A stretch of DNA of 64,000 nt, from contig NZ_RQFA01000037.1 in assembly GCF_004770155.1 (NCBI RefSeq), positions 124,001 to 188,000 of the forward strand, in the 5' to 3' direction. Both the position numbers and the translations under genes were made by a program. The notes beneath the pieces were generated by a model. The model was given only the letters and a program-made list of their open reading frames with translations, had not been told where the DNA came from and ran no database searches. Origin of the DNA: Leptospira gomenensis. GTDB taxonomy: Bacteria; Spirochaetota; Leptospiria; Leptospirales; Leptospiraceae. Below are positions 31,325-41,758 of the stretch, in pieces. Each line of letters starts with the position of its first letter. The first letter of the stretch is position 1.

Positions 31325-32152
31325 ATGAAAACCCATTTCGAATTTTTTGAAATCGTAGAACGTCCGGAAGATCACACCGCAATCCTGTACCTCAATCGCC
31401 CCGAAAAACGGAACGCAATGAACTGGCCTTTTTGGAGGGATTTGCCCGACGCGATCGCCGAAATCAACGCCAATCCGCGGATTCACGCGTTCATCATCGC
31501 TGCTCGGGGAAAATCATTTTCCACCGGACTCGATCTCGAATCTTTTTTTCAGGAATTCGGCGCCGTCGTCCAAGCGCCTCTCGGAGACGATCGAAGAAAA
31601 TTCTTCGACCTCATACTCAGAATGCAAAAAGGAATCAACGCGGTCTATGATTCCCCGAAACCGTCCATCGCCGCAGTACAAAAACATTGTATCGGAGGAG
31701 GACTGGATCTAATCTCCGCATGCGACATCCGTTATGCGACCGTGGATGCGTCAATTTCTCTGCGGGAAGCCAAAGTGGCAATCGTCGCGGATATGGGTTC
31801 CATCAATCGCCTCCCCGCAATCATCGGACAGGGACATACAAGGGAACTTGCCCTAACCGGAAAAGACATAGACGGCCTCGAGGCGGAGAGGATCGGACTC
31901 GTCACAAAAGTATTTCAAACCGAAGAAGAGATGATGCAAACCGCGATCGCGACCGCAAAGGAAATAGCGGAAAATCCGAAACTTGTCGTTTCCGGAATCA
32001 AAGACGTAATGCGCTACGCGGAAGGAAAAACGTTAGAGGCTGGATTGAACTACGTTGCCCTTTGGAATTCGAGCTTTTTAGATTCCGCCGATTTCAGAGG
32101 AGCGCTTCAATCCTTCAAAGAACGCAAGCGCCCGATCTATAACCAAAACTGA
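31325..32152 (+). CDS. Delta3,5-Delta2,4-dienoyl-CoA isomerase-like crotonase
   Basis: 275 residues, crotonase fold. GKSFSTGLDLESF and KHCIGGGLDLISACDIRY hold the two oxyanion-hole segments. Asp128, Glu148 (SLREAKVA) and Asp156 (VADMGSINRLP) have the same spacing (20 and 8) as the three acidic active-site residues of rat ECH1 (Asp176, Glu196, Asp204). This points to the dienoyl-CoA isomerase that processes odd-position double bonds in unsaturated fatty acids, rather than a plain enoyl-CoA hydratase. It fits with the acyl-CoA dehydrogenase at 1.9-3.6 kb in leptospiral beta-oxidation. Its stop is 2 bp from the stop of the small minus-strand gene. Confidence 0.85.
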   Translation: MKTHFEFFEIVERPEDHTAILYLNRPEKRNAMNWPFWRDLPDAIAEINANPRIHAFIIAARGKSFSTGLDLESFFQEFGAVVQAPLGDDRRKFFDLILRMQKGINAVYDSPKPSIAAVQKHCIGGGLDLISACDIRYATVDASISLREAKVAIVADMGSINRLPAIIGQGHTRELALTGKDIDGLEAERIGLVTKVFQTEEEMMQTAIATAKEIAENPKLVVSGIKDVMRYAEGKTLEAGLNYVALWNSSFLDSADFRGALQSFKERKRPIYNQN

Positions 32153-32154
32153 AA

Positions 32155-32334
32155 TTACGCGTAGGTATCGAGAAGCCGGCTGCCTGCGCTGACCTTCTCG
32201 TCCAAAAGTTTGTTTTCCACCAAGTAACGAAGCATCTTTTTGGTGTCTTCGTTTTGCGTTTGAAAAATTTCCTTCGGCATGTTGGCCACTCTTTCCAAAA
32301 GTAAACTCTGGTTTGCGGTTCCGTTGATATTCAT
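32155..32334 (-). CDS. Short conserved-looking gene, 59 residues
   Basis: 59 residues: starts MNINGTANQSLLLERVANM and ends GSRLLDTYA. GGAGGG lies 7 bp before the ATG, one of the best ribosome binding sites in the window. The protein is helical and amphipathic (EDTKKMLRYLVENKLLDEKV), with no Cys and no membrane segment. It resembles small putative motility proteins of the YjfB type in size and style only. Convergent with the isomerase gene, 2 bp apart; upstream it diverges from the TPR gene. Confidence 0.75.
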   Translation of the reverse strand: MNINGTANQSLLLERVANMPKEIFQTQNEDTKKMLRYLVENKLLDEKVSAGSRLLDTYA

Positions 32335-32401
32335 TCTTTGCCCTCCGGTGAGGATTTCGGGTTTTTCTTTCTTTTTCCCCCGATTCTATTCTCGGTTGAT
32401 A

Positions 32402-32435
<34 letters not shown>

Positions 32436-32448
32436 CCCTGTCCAAACT

Positions 32449-33297
<849 letters not shown>

Positions 33298-33482
33298 ATC
33301 TTTTATCCGATATCCGCAACGCGCGCCTTTTCATTTTTCCTTTGCCCGGTTTTCGCAACGAGGAGAATGACGGACTTAGTCCCTTTGTTCCAACTCGCCG
33401 ATTCCGGACGGAGTATCGTATCCTCGGTTTCGAATCGTACCGACTCGACGAGGACCCGCAAGAACGTACCGCCTAACCTCGA

Positions 33483-33932
33483 TTACACTTTTAAGAAATA
33501 ATGAAGAAAGGAATCGTCCTTGGTAAAGCCGAAATCTTCGTAAATCTTGCGAGCGATCGTATTGGAAGCCGCCGTCTCCAACGCGATTCCCCGAAATCCT
33601 TCCTTTTTGGAGAATCCGATCACGTGTTCTATGATTTTTTTGGCGACGTTGCGTCCTCTTGCCGAAGGAGATACGTAAAGGTCGTTGAGAATCAGCACCT
33701 TACACATACTCAATGAGGAAAACGTAAAGTAGCATTGCGCGAATCCGACGATCTCCCCTTTTTCGTCGCGCGCCGCACACAGATGGGAATCCCCGGCTTG
33801 CATCCGTTGAAGAACGTAATTTTTTTCGGATTCGGGTTCGGCTTCCTTGCCGTAGAATTTTCTGTATTCCCCGAAAAGACGGGCAATATCCGTAAGATCC
33901 TCTATACGGGCGATTTCAACCTTGATTTCCAT
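33483..33932 (-). CDS. GNAT-family N-acetyltransferase
   Basis: 149 residues. Motif A LNDLYVSPSARGRNVAKKII (acetyl-CoA pyrophosphate loop R-G-R-N-V-A), then GFRGIALETAASNTIARKIYEDFGFTKDD as motif B. Central beta strands AQCYFTFSSLSM are typical. The substrate cannot be told: small amine or protein N terminus. Single gene. Confidence 0.92.
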   Translation of the reverse strand: MEIKVEIARIEDLTDIARLFGEYRKFYGKEAEPESEKNYVLQRMQAGDSHLCAARDEKGEIVGFAQCYFTFSSLSMCKVLILNDLYVSPSARGRNVAKKIIEHVIGFSKKEGFRGIALETAASNTIARKIYEDFGFTKDDSFLHYFLKV

Positions 33933-34107
33933 CCATTTTCCTTTTGATCGTTCGACCGGAAATTCCGCCTAAAAAACGGAAAAAACCGAAATAATATCAT
34001 ACTATTTTAAAATTATAATATACTAAAATATAAGGAAAATAATCCGGCCGCAGAGGAGCGCGGAGAAAACACATAGACGACGGCGTGTCCGCCGCCAAGA
34101 CAAAACA

Positions 34108-35430
34108 TCATTGGGGAATTTTAGGCCCCAACTCCAGGATCAATTGTTCCTCCGGAACCGTAAGATCGATCTTATCTATTTTGTCCGGAATTCTTCCCGA
34201 CAACACGTCCTCGGTAAGATTTTTGATCTTCGCTAAGATAGTTTCGTCGGTACAATTGGAGATAGAGACGATATTCGGAAGATCCCTTCCCCAGGAAAAA
34301 CGGATGCCCGGACTTTCTACGAAAAAGGATTCGGTGATTCCGTCCCCTTCCTTATCTATCATCGTAAAAACCGTGGAATCTCCGGTGACCACGATCGCCT
34401 TTTTTCCCTTTTTGACCTTGTCCGCTTTGACCCGAGTGTTGGTCATCTCCCGGTTCCATAAATAATAGTATAATTTTCTAATTTGCGAATCTATCAAACG
34501 ATCTCTCGCCGTTTTATAGAGTTCGCCGTATTTTTTTCCGACCTCTTCTTCTCCGCGCATTTGTCCGTCCTGTTCGCGGGGTGTGGCGGAATGGAGATAA
34601 AAATCCGGAACGCCGTTTATTGAGTTGGTATAAAAAGGCTGATCCTTGCGGTCCCCCGGATAAGGGTTGTTAGTCGATCCCGGGTTTTTCAGGAATCCGA
34701 GCAGAAATTCCTTCCTCTCGTTCACTTTTTTCCTGAGCTCTTCGACACGAAAGCGCATCGCACTCGTTTTCGGCGAATCCTTTCCGTAAAAACGTTCCGA
34801 TCGTTCCAATTCGCCGGAGGCGGTCCTTTCCGCGGAATAAGTTTTGAGAAGTTCCTCGTCGTATTTGAGAAGAAGATCCGACTCCTTAGATCGTTTGAGC
34901 GGTTCTAAGGAAGCCTGTTTCGCCTCATCTTTGTTAGGCGGAGTTCCGTCCGGAGAATTTTGCGGGGATTGAGGCGAAGAACCGGACTGCGAAGAGGAAC
35001 CCGGACTTTGCGGTACTACGCTCCGCTCCGATGCCGGGAGACGAAAGTATTCGGTCTCCAATTCCTTCAAACGCGCGTAATTGGAGATTTTAGCGAGATA
35101 TTCTTTTTCCTTTTCACGAACCGAACTCGGATCGTCGTAACCGTCCTTCAGCAAAGTAAGTTGACCTTTGTAGATGATCAGCAAGGTGGCCTCCGACGAA
35201 TCCCGGTTCGGGTTCCGATCGGGAAGCGCTTTTCCATCCTTGTCCACGAGTTGGATGAAGTGAAACGCCAACCGATCCGTTCGAAAATCGGTGACGTTTT
35301 GGATATCCGGAGAAATCTGAAGATCGGCGATCGACCAAAGGCTTCCACCGAACAAGGATAATACGACTATGAGAACGAGGATCGTTCCGCCTTTCGCCGC
35401 AAACGGCGGTTTCCAAAAATCGGATTTCAT
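34108..35430 (-). CDS. Membrane-anchored periplasmic protein of the amidase gene cluster
   Basis: 440 residues. One N-terminal membrane helix (GGTILVLIVVLSLFGGSLWSI), the rest probably periplasmic. A Ser/Pro/Gln-rich linker (about 140-165) divides a small N-terminal domain from a charged helical region (VEELRKKVNERKEFLLGFL). The C-terminal part has VVTGDSTVFTMIDKEGDGIT, which looks like a beta-sheet domain. I recognise no family. It is on the same strand as, and 42 bp after, the next membrane protein gene and the amidase gene, so a role in the same envelope process is likely. Confidence 0.7.
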   Translation of the reverse strand: MKSDFWKPPFAAKGGTILVLIVVLSLFGGSLWSIADLQISPDIQNVTDFRTDRLAFHFIQLVDKDGKALPDRNPNRDSSEATLLIIYKGQLTLLKDGYDDPSSVREKEKEYLAKISNYARLKELETEYFRLPASERSVVPQSPGSSSQSGSSPQSPQNSPDGTPPNKDEAKQASLEPLKRSKESDLLLKYDEELLKTYSAERTASGELERSERFYGKDSPKTSAMRFRVEELRKKVNERKEFLLGFLKNPGSTNNPYPGDRKDQPFYTNSINGVPDFYLHSATPREQDGQMRGEEEVGKKYGELYKTARDRLIDSQIRKLYYYLWNREMTNTRVKADKVKKGKKAIVVTGDSTVFTMIDKEGDGITESFFVESPGIRFSWGRDLPNIVSISNCTDETILAKIKNLTEDVLSGRIPDKIDKIDLTVPEEQLILELGPKIPQ

Positions 35431-35472
35431 CTTGTTTTTAATATCGGCGGAATGACGCCGTAAAAACAGAAA

Positions 35473-36258
35473 TCAGTTTCTTTTATGTTGTGAAACGAGA
35501 GAATATTCCATTCCCGGAATGGTTTCGGAAGAACCGTCGAGTTTATACTCCACGCTTTGAACATCCTGAAAATTCTCGAAAATCGTCTTTTCTAAGGCCA
35601 AAAAGGTGGAATCCAATAACGCCATTTTTTTACGGACGATTTCCTTCTGTTTTTGTTCTTCGGTCATTTGTTGTCCGTACGTATAATCGATTCTAAACTT
35701 CATCCCGGACACGATTTCCTGAAGGGTGGATTTTCTCAGATCGAGAATCAATCCGTTTCCTCGTTTCCAAACCGCTTTCACGGCATATTGGATTTCCGGA
35801 AGACGTTTTAGATTTTTATAATGTTCTCCCTTTCCACTTTCCACGGTTTTATCGAAATAGGAGGACTCGCCGATTTCTCCGATCAGAGTAAGGGTTTTAT
35901 GACGGTATTCGTCTCCTTCCCAAAGGACTTTTCTGCGAACGGGGAATACGTTCCGTTCTCCGTCCGAACCGTAGATCGTGATTTCCGTTCTAGGATCCCT
36001 GTTGGCGACTTCGTATAAAGAAAACGGAATCAGGGTTATAAAAGGATTGTGACCTGCGAGTATAAACGAAGTAAAAAATAATACGACACCGATCCAGGAA
36101 TACGTCAAAAAAACCGTCTTACGGGAAACCCCGTCTTCCGTGGCGGTTCGGAACAACCATTGGTAACCGAGATTGATTTTTACTCCGACGAGTTTGAGGG
36201 TTTCCCAAATCGAATCCCGGATTGCGATCGTCGATTCCTTAATTTTTTGCCAATTCAT
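35473..36258 (-). CDS. Membrane protein, possibly GerMN-like periplasmic domain
   Basis: 261 residues. One membrane helix (TYSWIGVVLFFTSFILAGH, about 52-70) after a cytoplasmic N terminus. The periplasmic part has EITIYGSDGERNVFPVRRKV and a second related unit LILDLRKSTLQEIV, a layout that recalls GerMN domains (seen next to cell-wall enzymes), but the match is by eye. It overlaps the end of the amidase gene by 20 bp, so the two are coupled. A modulator of the amidase is the natural guess. Confidence 0.7.
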   Translation of the reverse strand: MNWQKIKESTIAIRDSIWETLKLVGVKINLGYQWLFRTATEDGVSRKTVFLTYSWIGVVLFFTSFILAGHNPFITLIPFSLYEVANRDPRTEITIYGSDGERNVFPVRRKVLWEGDEYRHKTLTLIGEIGESSYFDKTVESGKGEHYKNLKRLPEIQYAVKAVWKRGNGLILDLRKSTLQEIVSGMKFRIDYTYGQQMTEEQKQKEIVRKKMALLDSTFLALEKTIFENFQDVQSVEYKLDGSSETIPGMEYSLVSQHKRN

Positions 36259-37330
36259 ATCCTCGAATTCCTTCTACGATGCTTTTCGCGATCTTGACTT
36301 GTAAATTTTTGTTCTGGAGAAGTTTGGATTCTTTTTCATGCGAGAGATAGCCCATCTCCACGAGCACCGCAGGCATTAAACTTCCGCGTAGGACCGAAAA
36401 ATCCGCCTTTTTCACTCCCCTGGACAGGATCTGGGGTTGGAGTTTTTTTTTCATCTCCGATTCCAAGGACCGAGCCAAGATTCTGCTTCTTCTTTGGATG
36501 AGAGAAGACATCATCCCCGCTTGGATTTTTTTGACAGCGGCCCCGCCCTTGGGTTTGAGAATCCGATTTTCCAGCAAAGCGGTTTCGCGCGCGGTTTCGG
36601 TAGAAGCCGTCTGCGAAAGATAATAGATTTCAAAACCGTTCACGTCCTGGTTTACGGAGGAATTACAATGAAGGCTGATAAAAAGCGCGCTGCCGTTTTT
36701 TTTCAGTTCTCTGTTTGCGATTTCGGAACGGCGTTCCAATTCGACGAACGTGTCGTCCGAACGCGTCAACACGACTGCGATTTCCGGATATACTTTTTCG
36801 AAGAATTTTTTGAGGATCTTCGCGGTTTGTAAGGCGACGTCCTTTTCATCGGCGCCGGACGGAGAGGAGGTTCCCGGATCTTTTCCTCCGTGCCCGGCGT
36901 CTATGAGGATCGTTTTGATTCCCAGTTTTTCGGCTCCGGGAAGAATCTCCAACTCCAACAGATTTTCCTTATATTCATAACGCACGTCCTCCGACATGAG
37001 CTGCACGAACAAAGCCTCCACGATTTCGGGGGGAAGTAGGAAGTCCTTTTCCTTGTACAAAACCGGAACGGAGATTTTTTCTATGTTCTGATGAAAGGTG
37101 TAAAAGGAGGATCCTACTCTAAAACGAATCTCACCGGAAGGATGTCGAAGAGCTCCTACAAACGTCGCAGGATTGAACGAAGATTTCAGGGAGGGAAATT
37201 CGCGCTGAAGGTCCTCAAAACGCACATAACGTTCGGAGGAATGCGTGGGAATCGAGACCGTAGCCCCCAATTCCCACGGACCGATCAAAAGTAGGATCAA
37301 CCACCAAAGATGGATTTGATTTTTTGCCAA
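36239..37330 (-). CDS. N-acetylmuramoyl-L-alanine amidase (Amidase_3)
   Basis: 363 residues with an N-terminal signal or anchor (LWWLILLLIGPWELGATVS). The catalytic domain: ILIDAGHGGKDPG (zinc His), ADEKDVALQTAKI (zinc Glu), LTRSDDTFVELERRS, ALFISLHCNSS (zinc His) and MPAVLVEMGYLSHEKE (catalytic Glu). It cuts the amide bond between muramic acid and the stem peptide during cell separation. The stretch before the domain may be an AMIN-like or regulatory region. The DEAD-box gene upstream on the same strand overlaps by 34 bp. Confidence 0.93.
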   Translation of the reverse strand: MAKNQIHLWWLILLLIGPWELGATVSIPTHSSERYVRFEDLQREFPSLKSSFNPATFVGALRHPSGEIRFRVGSSFYTFHQNIEKISVPVLYKEKDFLLPPEIVEALFVQLMSEDVRYEYKENLLELEILPGAEKLGIKTILIDAGHGGKDPGTSSPSGADEKDVALQTAKILKKFFEKVYPEIAVVLTRSDDTFVELERRSEIANRELKKNGSALFISLHCNSSVNQDVNGFEIYYLSQTASTETARETALLENRILKPKGGAAVKKIQAGMMSSLIQRRSRILARSLESEMKKKLQPQILSRGVKKADFSVLRGSLMPAVLVEMGYLSHEKESKLLQNKNLQVKIAKSIVEGIRGYELAKN

Positions 37331-38957
37331 ATCGAACCTTTTTTCTTTTTGGTCTCTTGTTGTTTCGTATCGTTGATGTCGAACAGATTCCGTTTGCTTT
37401 TATCGTATTGTTTGTTGGACTGAGGATTTCTGTTCTGATTGCGATTCTGCGGACTGCGGTTTTGTCCTCCGGATTGAGGTTGTTGTTTTTGTTTGTCCTT
37501 GTTTCCGGGAAAACGATTCCGATCCTGATTCCCGCCGCCTTTTTTGTTCGGTCGTTCCACCGACAAAACGGAATCCGCCTTTTGGAGAAATAATTCCGCT
37601 TCTTGAATCGCCGCGGCGGGTTTCTTTTTCTGTTTGTCGCGCGGATGAGCGGAATGTCCTTGTTTTCCTCCGCTCTGAGGACCGCCGTGCGCGTGCCGTT
37701 TTTCTCTGGAATCCCGCTCGTGTTTGTGGGAACTCCTCTCGTGGGGACGGCGGCCGTTCTGTTTGAAATGAGTCTCTTTCTCGCGATCGTAAGAATCCCC
37801 GCCGACAAAGGCTTGGAATTCTCCCGAAGGAAATTGTATGAACTCCTCGTTCACCTCTAACACGTCGATTTTCTGTTTTAGATACTTCTCGATCTTTTCC
37901 AATTCCACGTAGTCCGACTCCGAACAAAAACCGATCGCATTTCCCTTTCTACCCGCCCTGGCGGTTCGACCGATTCTATGGACGTAATTTTCCGTGTCCT
38001 GCGGAAGATCGTAGTTGTAAACGATATCGATATTCTCCACATCGATGCCCCGGGACGCGACGTCGGTCGCCACCATATAACGGTATTTACCCGATTTAAA
38101 ATCGCGCAGAAGCCGAAGGCGTTTTTTCTGATCGAGTTCCGACGAAATACCGGTTACGGGAATCCCGTATTTTCGGAGAGTATATACGATTTTTGGAATA
38201 TTCGCTTTATAATTCGTGAATATGATTCCCTGACCTTCCGCGGAGGAATTGAGGATAAGGTTGGTCATATACGGATTTTTTTCGTCTCTTCCGAGATGGA
38301 TGATTTTTTGATCGATCCGCTCCGTGATGATTTTTTCCGGATTGATTTGAATTTCGACGGGTTCGTTCAAAAAACGGTAGGCAAGACGCATCACCTCGAC
38401 GGAAAGAGTGGCGGAAAACAACAAGGTCTGCTTACGATTTTTACATTTATGAAGTAACCAACGAATGTCTTGGATGAATCCCATATCGAGCATTCGATCC
38501 GCTTCGTCCAAAACGAAAAATTCCACGTTGGAAATGTCGATGGAACCGGACTTGATCCGATCGATCAAACGCCCGGGTGTGGCGACGATGATTCCGTTCA
38601 ATCCTTCCAAATCCCGGTCTTGGGATTTGTAATCGGTTCCTCCGATGATCGGCACCGCACGGACTCCGTCCGCGTGTTTGAGAAGTTTTTTGGCCTCGTC
38701 CGAAATCTGCATGGTGAGTTCCCGCGTGGGAGCCAAAATGAGAGCCGAAACTCCCCGTATTTCTTTGGTAAGAATCGTATGAATCACCGGAATCAAAAAC
38801 GCGACCGTTTTCCCGGTCCCGGTTTGTGCAAGTCCGGTAATGTCTTTTCCTTCCAAACCGTGCGGAATGGAACGTTCTTGGATCGGAGTCAGATCGGTAT
38901 AACCGATTTCTTGGATGGCGGAAAGTAACTTCGGATGTATGGATAGTTCTTCGAATT

Positions 38958-38961
<4 letters not shown>
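37297..38961 (-). CDS. DEAD-box RNA helicase with long basic tail
   Basis: 554 residues. Q motif (IGYTDLTPIQERSIP), motif I AQTGTGKTVAF, PTRELTMQ, TPGRLIDR, DEAD box VLDEADRMLDMG, SAT (LFSATLS), and the helicase C domain with VATDVASRGIDVENIDIVYN and YVHRIGRTARAGRKGN. The last about 150 residues are low-complexity, rich in Lys, Gln, Asn and Arg, typical for RNA binding in RhlE/DeaD proteins. The likely role is RNA remodelling in ribosome assembly or mRNA decay. It starts on the ATGA overlap with the methyltransferase gene and overlaps the amidase gene at its end. A GTGGGAACTCC word lies inside the tail (37736-37746). Confidence 0.95.
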
Positions 38962-39761
<800 letters not shown>

Positions 39762-39882
39762 CTCTTCCGATCTAGGGAAATTCCAAAGGAAAAGAAAGAA
39801 AATTCCTTTTTTTGAAACTGCTTGAAAAATGGAGTCCGGGAATGTTTCTGGAAGGATCGATTCAAATCGAAACAAAAAACGT

Positions 39883-40350
39883 ATGAGCATTCAAACAAAA
39901 ATCGAATCCCTGGGATACAAACTTCCTCCCGCCCCGCAAGCGATTGCAGCGTATATTCCCGCAAACCGAAGCGGCAATCTCGTGTTTACCTCCGGTCAAC
40001 TTCCCCTCCAAGACGGCAAGTTGATGCTTGTCGGAAAATTGGGGGAGGAATTCTCCGTAGAAGACGTCCGGGATGCGATGATTCAGGCCAGTCTCAATGC
40101 GATCGCGGCTGCGGCGGCCGTGTGCGGCGGTCCCGATCACTTGGAGAGAATCGTCAAAATCGGGGTTTTCGTCGCGTGCGTCCCGGGTTTTACCGATCAC
40201 CATCTTGTCGCCAATCACGGAAGTAATTTTCTTTTGTCGGTTTTTGGGGAAGCCGGCCGCCATGCACGGTTCGCCGTAGGAACTCCCTCTCTTCCACTCG
40301 GATCGCCCGTCGAAGTAGAAGTAACGTTTCAGGTCGCCGATGTTTCGTAA
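39883..40350 (+). CDS. RidA/YjgF-family protein
   Basis: 155 residues from ATG 39883; the open frame starts earlier but runs back over the divergent gene. RidA features: LVFTSGQLPLQDGKLMLVGK, a conserved QASLNAIAAAAAVCGGPDHL helix, IVKIGVFVACVPGF, and HARFAVGTPSLPLGSPVEVE, where the usual catalytic Arg (R-x-A/V-G) is present. RidA proteins hydrolyse reactive 2-aminoacrylate-type imines; this longer form belongs to the extended YjgF group whose members vary in function. The gene contains a GTAGGAACTCC word at 40276-40286 coding for VGTP. It overlaps the next gene by 11 bp. Confidence 0.9.
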   Translation: MSIQTKIESLGYKLPPAPQAIAAYIPANRSGNLVFTSGQLPLQDGKLMLVGKLGEEFSVEDVRDAMIQASLNAIAAAAAVCGGPDHLERIVKIGVFVACVPGFTDHHLVANHGSNFLLSVFGEAGRHARFAVGTPSLPLGSPVEVEVTFQVADVS

Positions 40351-40846
40351 TTTTTGGAAGGAAGTCCAATGGAGTCTTCGGTCGCTTCCTTTGCTCGTTC
40401 GGGAATGGTCCACGTTTTATCTTTCTTTTACCGGAAGATTCGCCGACTTTTGGAAAGAAAAATCCAATACCGAAAAAATCCTTTTCGTCGCGGTGACCTT
40501 ACAACTTTTTTTTAGCCTTTCCAGTTGGGTACAATATACGATCCGTCTGGGAGGCGAGGAAACGGAAGGCCTGCGGGTTTCTTCCAATTTCTATTTCATC
40601 TTCCTTTCGGCGGGTGTGTTCTTTTTCGGATCGTTTTGGCGCTCCCATTGGCTCGGTTCTTTGTTGTTGAGCGTTCAATTTCTGATCGGCTTAGGGGCGT
40701 TAGTCGGAATTTTTTTTCCGGAGACTTTTTTCGTCAGTTTTCTGCGGGAAGACGACTACGAGTTCAGCTGGAAATTCTACGCGTTCTTGAGCTCTTGGGC
40801 ACTGACCACCCTGCTTTCCCTCAATCAATTCTTTCAAAAAGATTAG
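40340..40846 (+). CDS. Small multi-pass membrane protein
   Basis: 168 residues with about four membrane segments (ILFVAVTLQLFFSLSSWVQ, FYFIFLSAGVFFFGSFW, LGSLLLSVQFLIGLGALVGI, FYAFLSSWALTTLLSL). No charged catalytic motif or Cys. It overlaps the RidA gene end by 11 bp, so it is co-translated. Function unknown. Confidence 0.7.
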   Translation: MFRNFWKEVQWSLRSLPLLVREWSTFYLSFTGRFADFWKEKSNTEKILFVAVTLQLFFSLSSWVQYTIRLGGEETEGLRVSSNFYFIFLSAGVFFFGSFWRSHWLGSLLLSVQFLIGLGALVGIFFPETFFVSFLREDDYEFSWKFYAFLSSWALTTLLSLNQFFQKD

Positions 40847-41094
40847 AATACGACCTTTTTTCCACGGATTTACGTCCGTTCCCTTCCCAAAGAGGATATA
40901 ATATTTGAAGTTTTGCATATTCCGTTTTCGTATACCGGAAATCGGAACGCGTTAGTGCCCAGATTATAAATAGAATTTCGTTTAATAAAAATATATTTTA
41001 ATTTACATATTCTCTCGGCTCTTTTTCGTAGCCTTTAAAATTTCCGCGGAAAGATTTCGAATCGATACGATCCGCGGCGAAACAGGAAAATAAA

Positions 41095-41637
41095 ATGATC
41101 AAAAAGCTCTCGATTTTACTCTTTTTAGGTCTGGTCAATTGTGCCACGATCGTAAGCGACAACGTATATAATTATACGATCGCGTCCGATCCGGTCGGAG
41201 CAACGGTGGAAGTAACGATGAAGGGATACGACGCTCCCGTGGCTCAAATCACCACTCCGGGAACCCAGGCCCTCAATATGAAAAACGATTACTCCTTAAA
41301 ATTTCAATTGAAAGGATACAAGGAAACCGTCGTGGATATACGCAAGGGAATCGACGGCTGGGTTTGGGGAAATATTCTCATAGGCGGTTTGATCGGATTA
41401 TTGATCGACTACTCCACAGGATCGATGTATAAACCCGAAAACGGCGTTTCCACCGTCAGCGTAACCTTAGAAAAAGAGCCGAAGCCGGGCAAAAAGGCGG
41501 CGATCGAAGGAAACGGAATTTTCGCGAGAATCCAAATCGTGGACCAGTACCGTCGTTCCAAAGTCGCTCTGATTCCGCTCGAAAAGGGACAGGGACAGGT
41601 AAATTACGAATTTCATAAGCATATTGTGAAAAACTAA
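41095..41637 (+). CDS. Lipoprotein with PEGA-like domain
   Basis: 180 residues. Signal peptide MIKKLSILLFLGLVNC with a lipobox ending at Cys16. The mature chain has YTIASDPVGATVEVTMKGYD and a following Thr/Lys-rich strand region that reads like a PEGA domain (surface-layer-associated beta domain). A hydrophobic stretch GNILIGGLIGLLIDYSTGS follows. Function unknown; probably an envelope lipoprotein. Followed by a strong hairpin (41651-41688). Confidence 0.7.
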   Translation: MIKKLSILLFLGLVNCATIVSDNVYNYTIASDPVGATVEVTMKGYDAPVAQITTPGTQALNMKNDYSLKFQLKGYKETVVDIRKGIDGWVWGNILIGGLIGLLIDYSTGSMYKPENGVSTVSVTLEKEPKPGKKAAIEGNGIFARIQIVDQYRRSKVALIPLEKGQGQVNYEFHKHIVKN

Positions 41638-41650
41638 ATTACTTATTTTG

Positions 41651-41688
41651 CGGAGACGTTTTTATAAAATCCCCGGAAAACGTCTCCG
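41651..41688. terminator. 12-bp hairpin between convergent genes
   Basis: CGGAGACGTTTT (41651-41662) pairs with AAAACGTCTCCG (41677-41688) around a 14-nt loop. It lies between the ends of the convergent lipoprotein (41637) and esterase (41759) genes, the position of a bidirectional terminator. T/A runs are within the stem rather than after it. Confidence 0.65.
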
Positions 41689-41758
41689 ATTCCGCAAACT
41701 CTCCGCCTCCGAAACGTGACTCTTCGAGAATGCCTCCCTTTCTTCTTTCGTAAATACT

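Noticed and set aside
39762..39890. N-terminal extension of the methyltransferase
   Set aside because: Runs into the divergent RidA promoter region; a good SD precedes ATG 39761.
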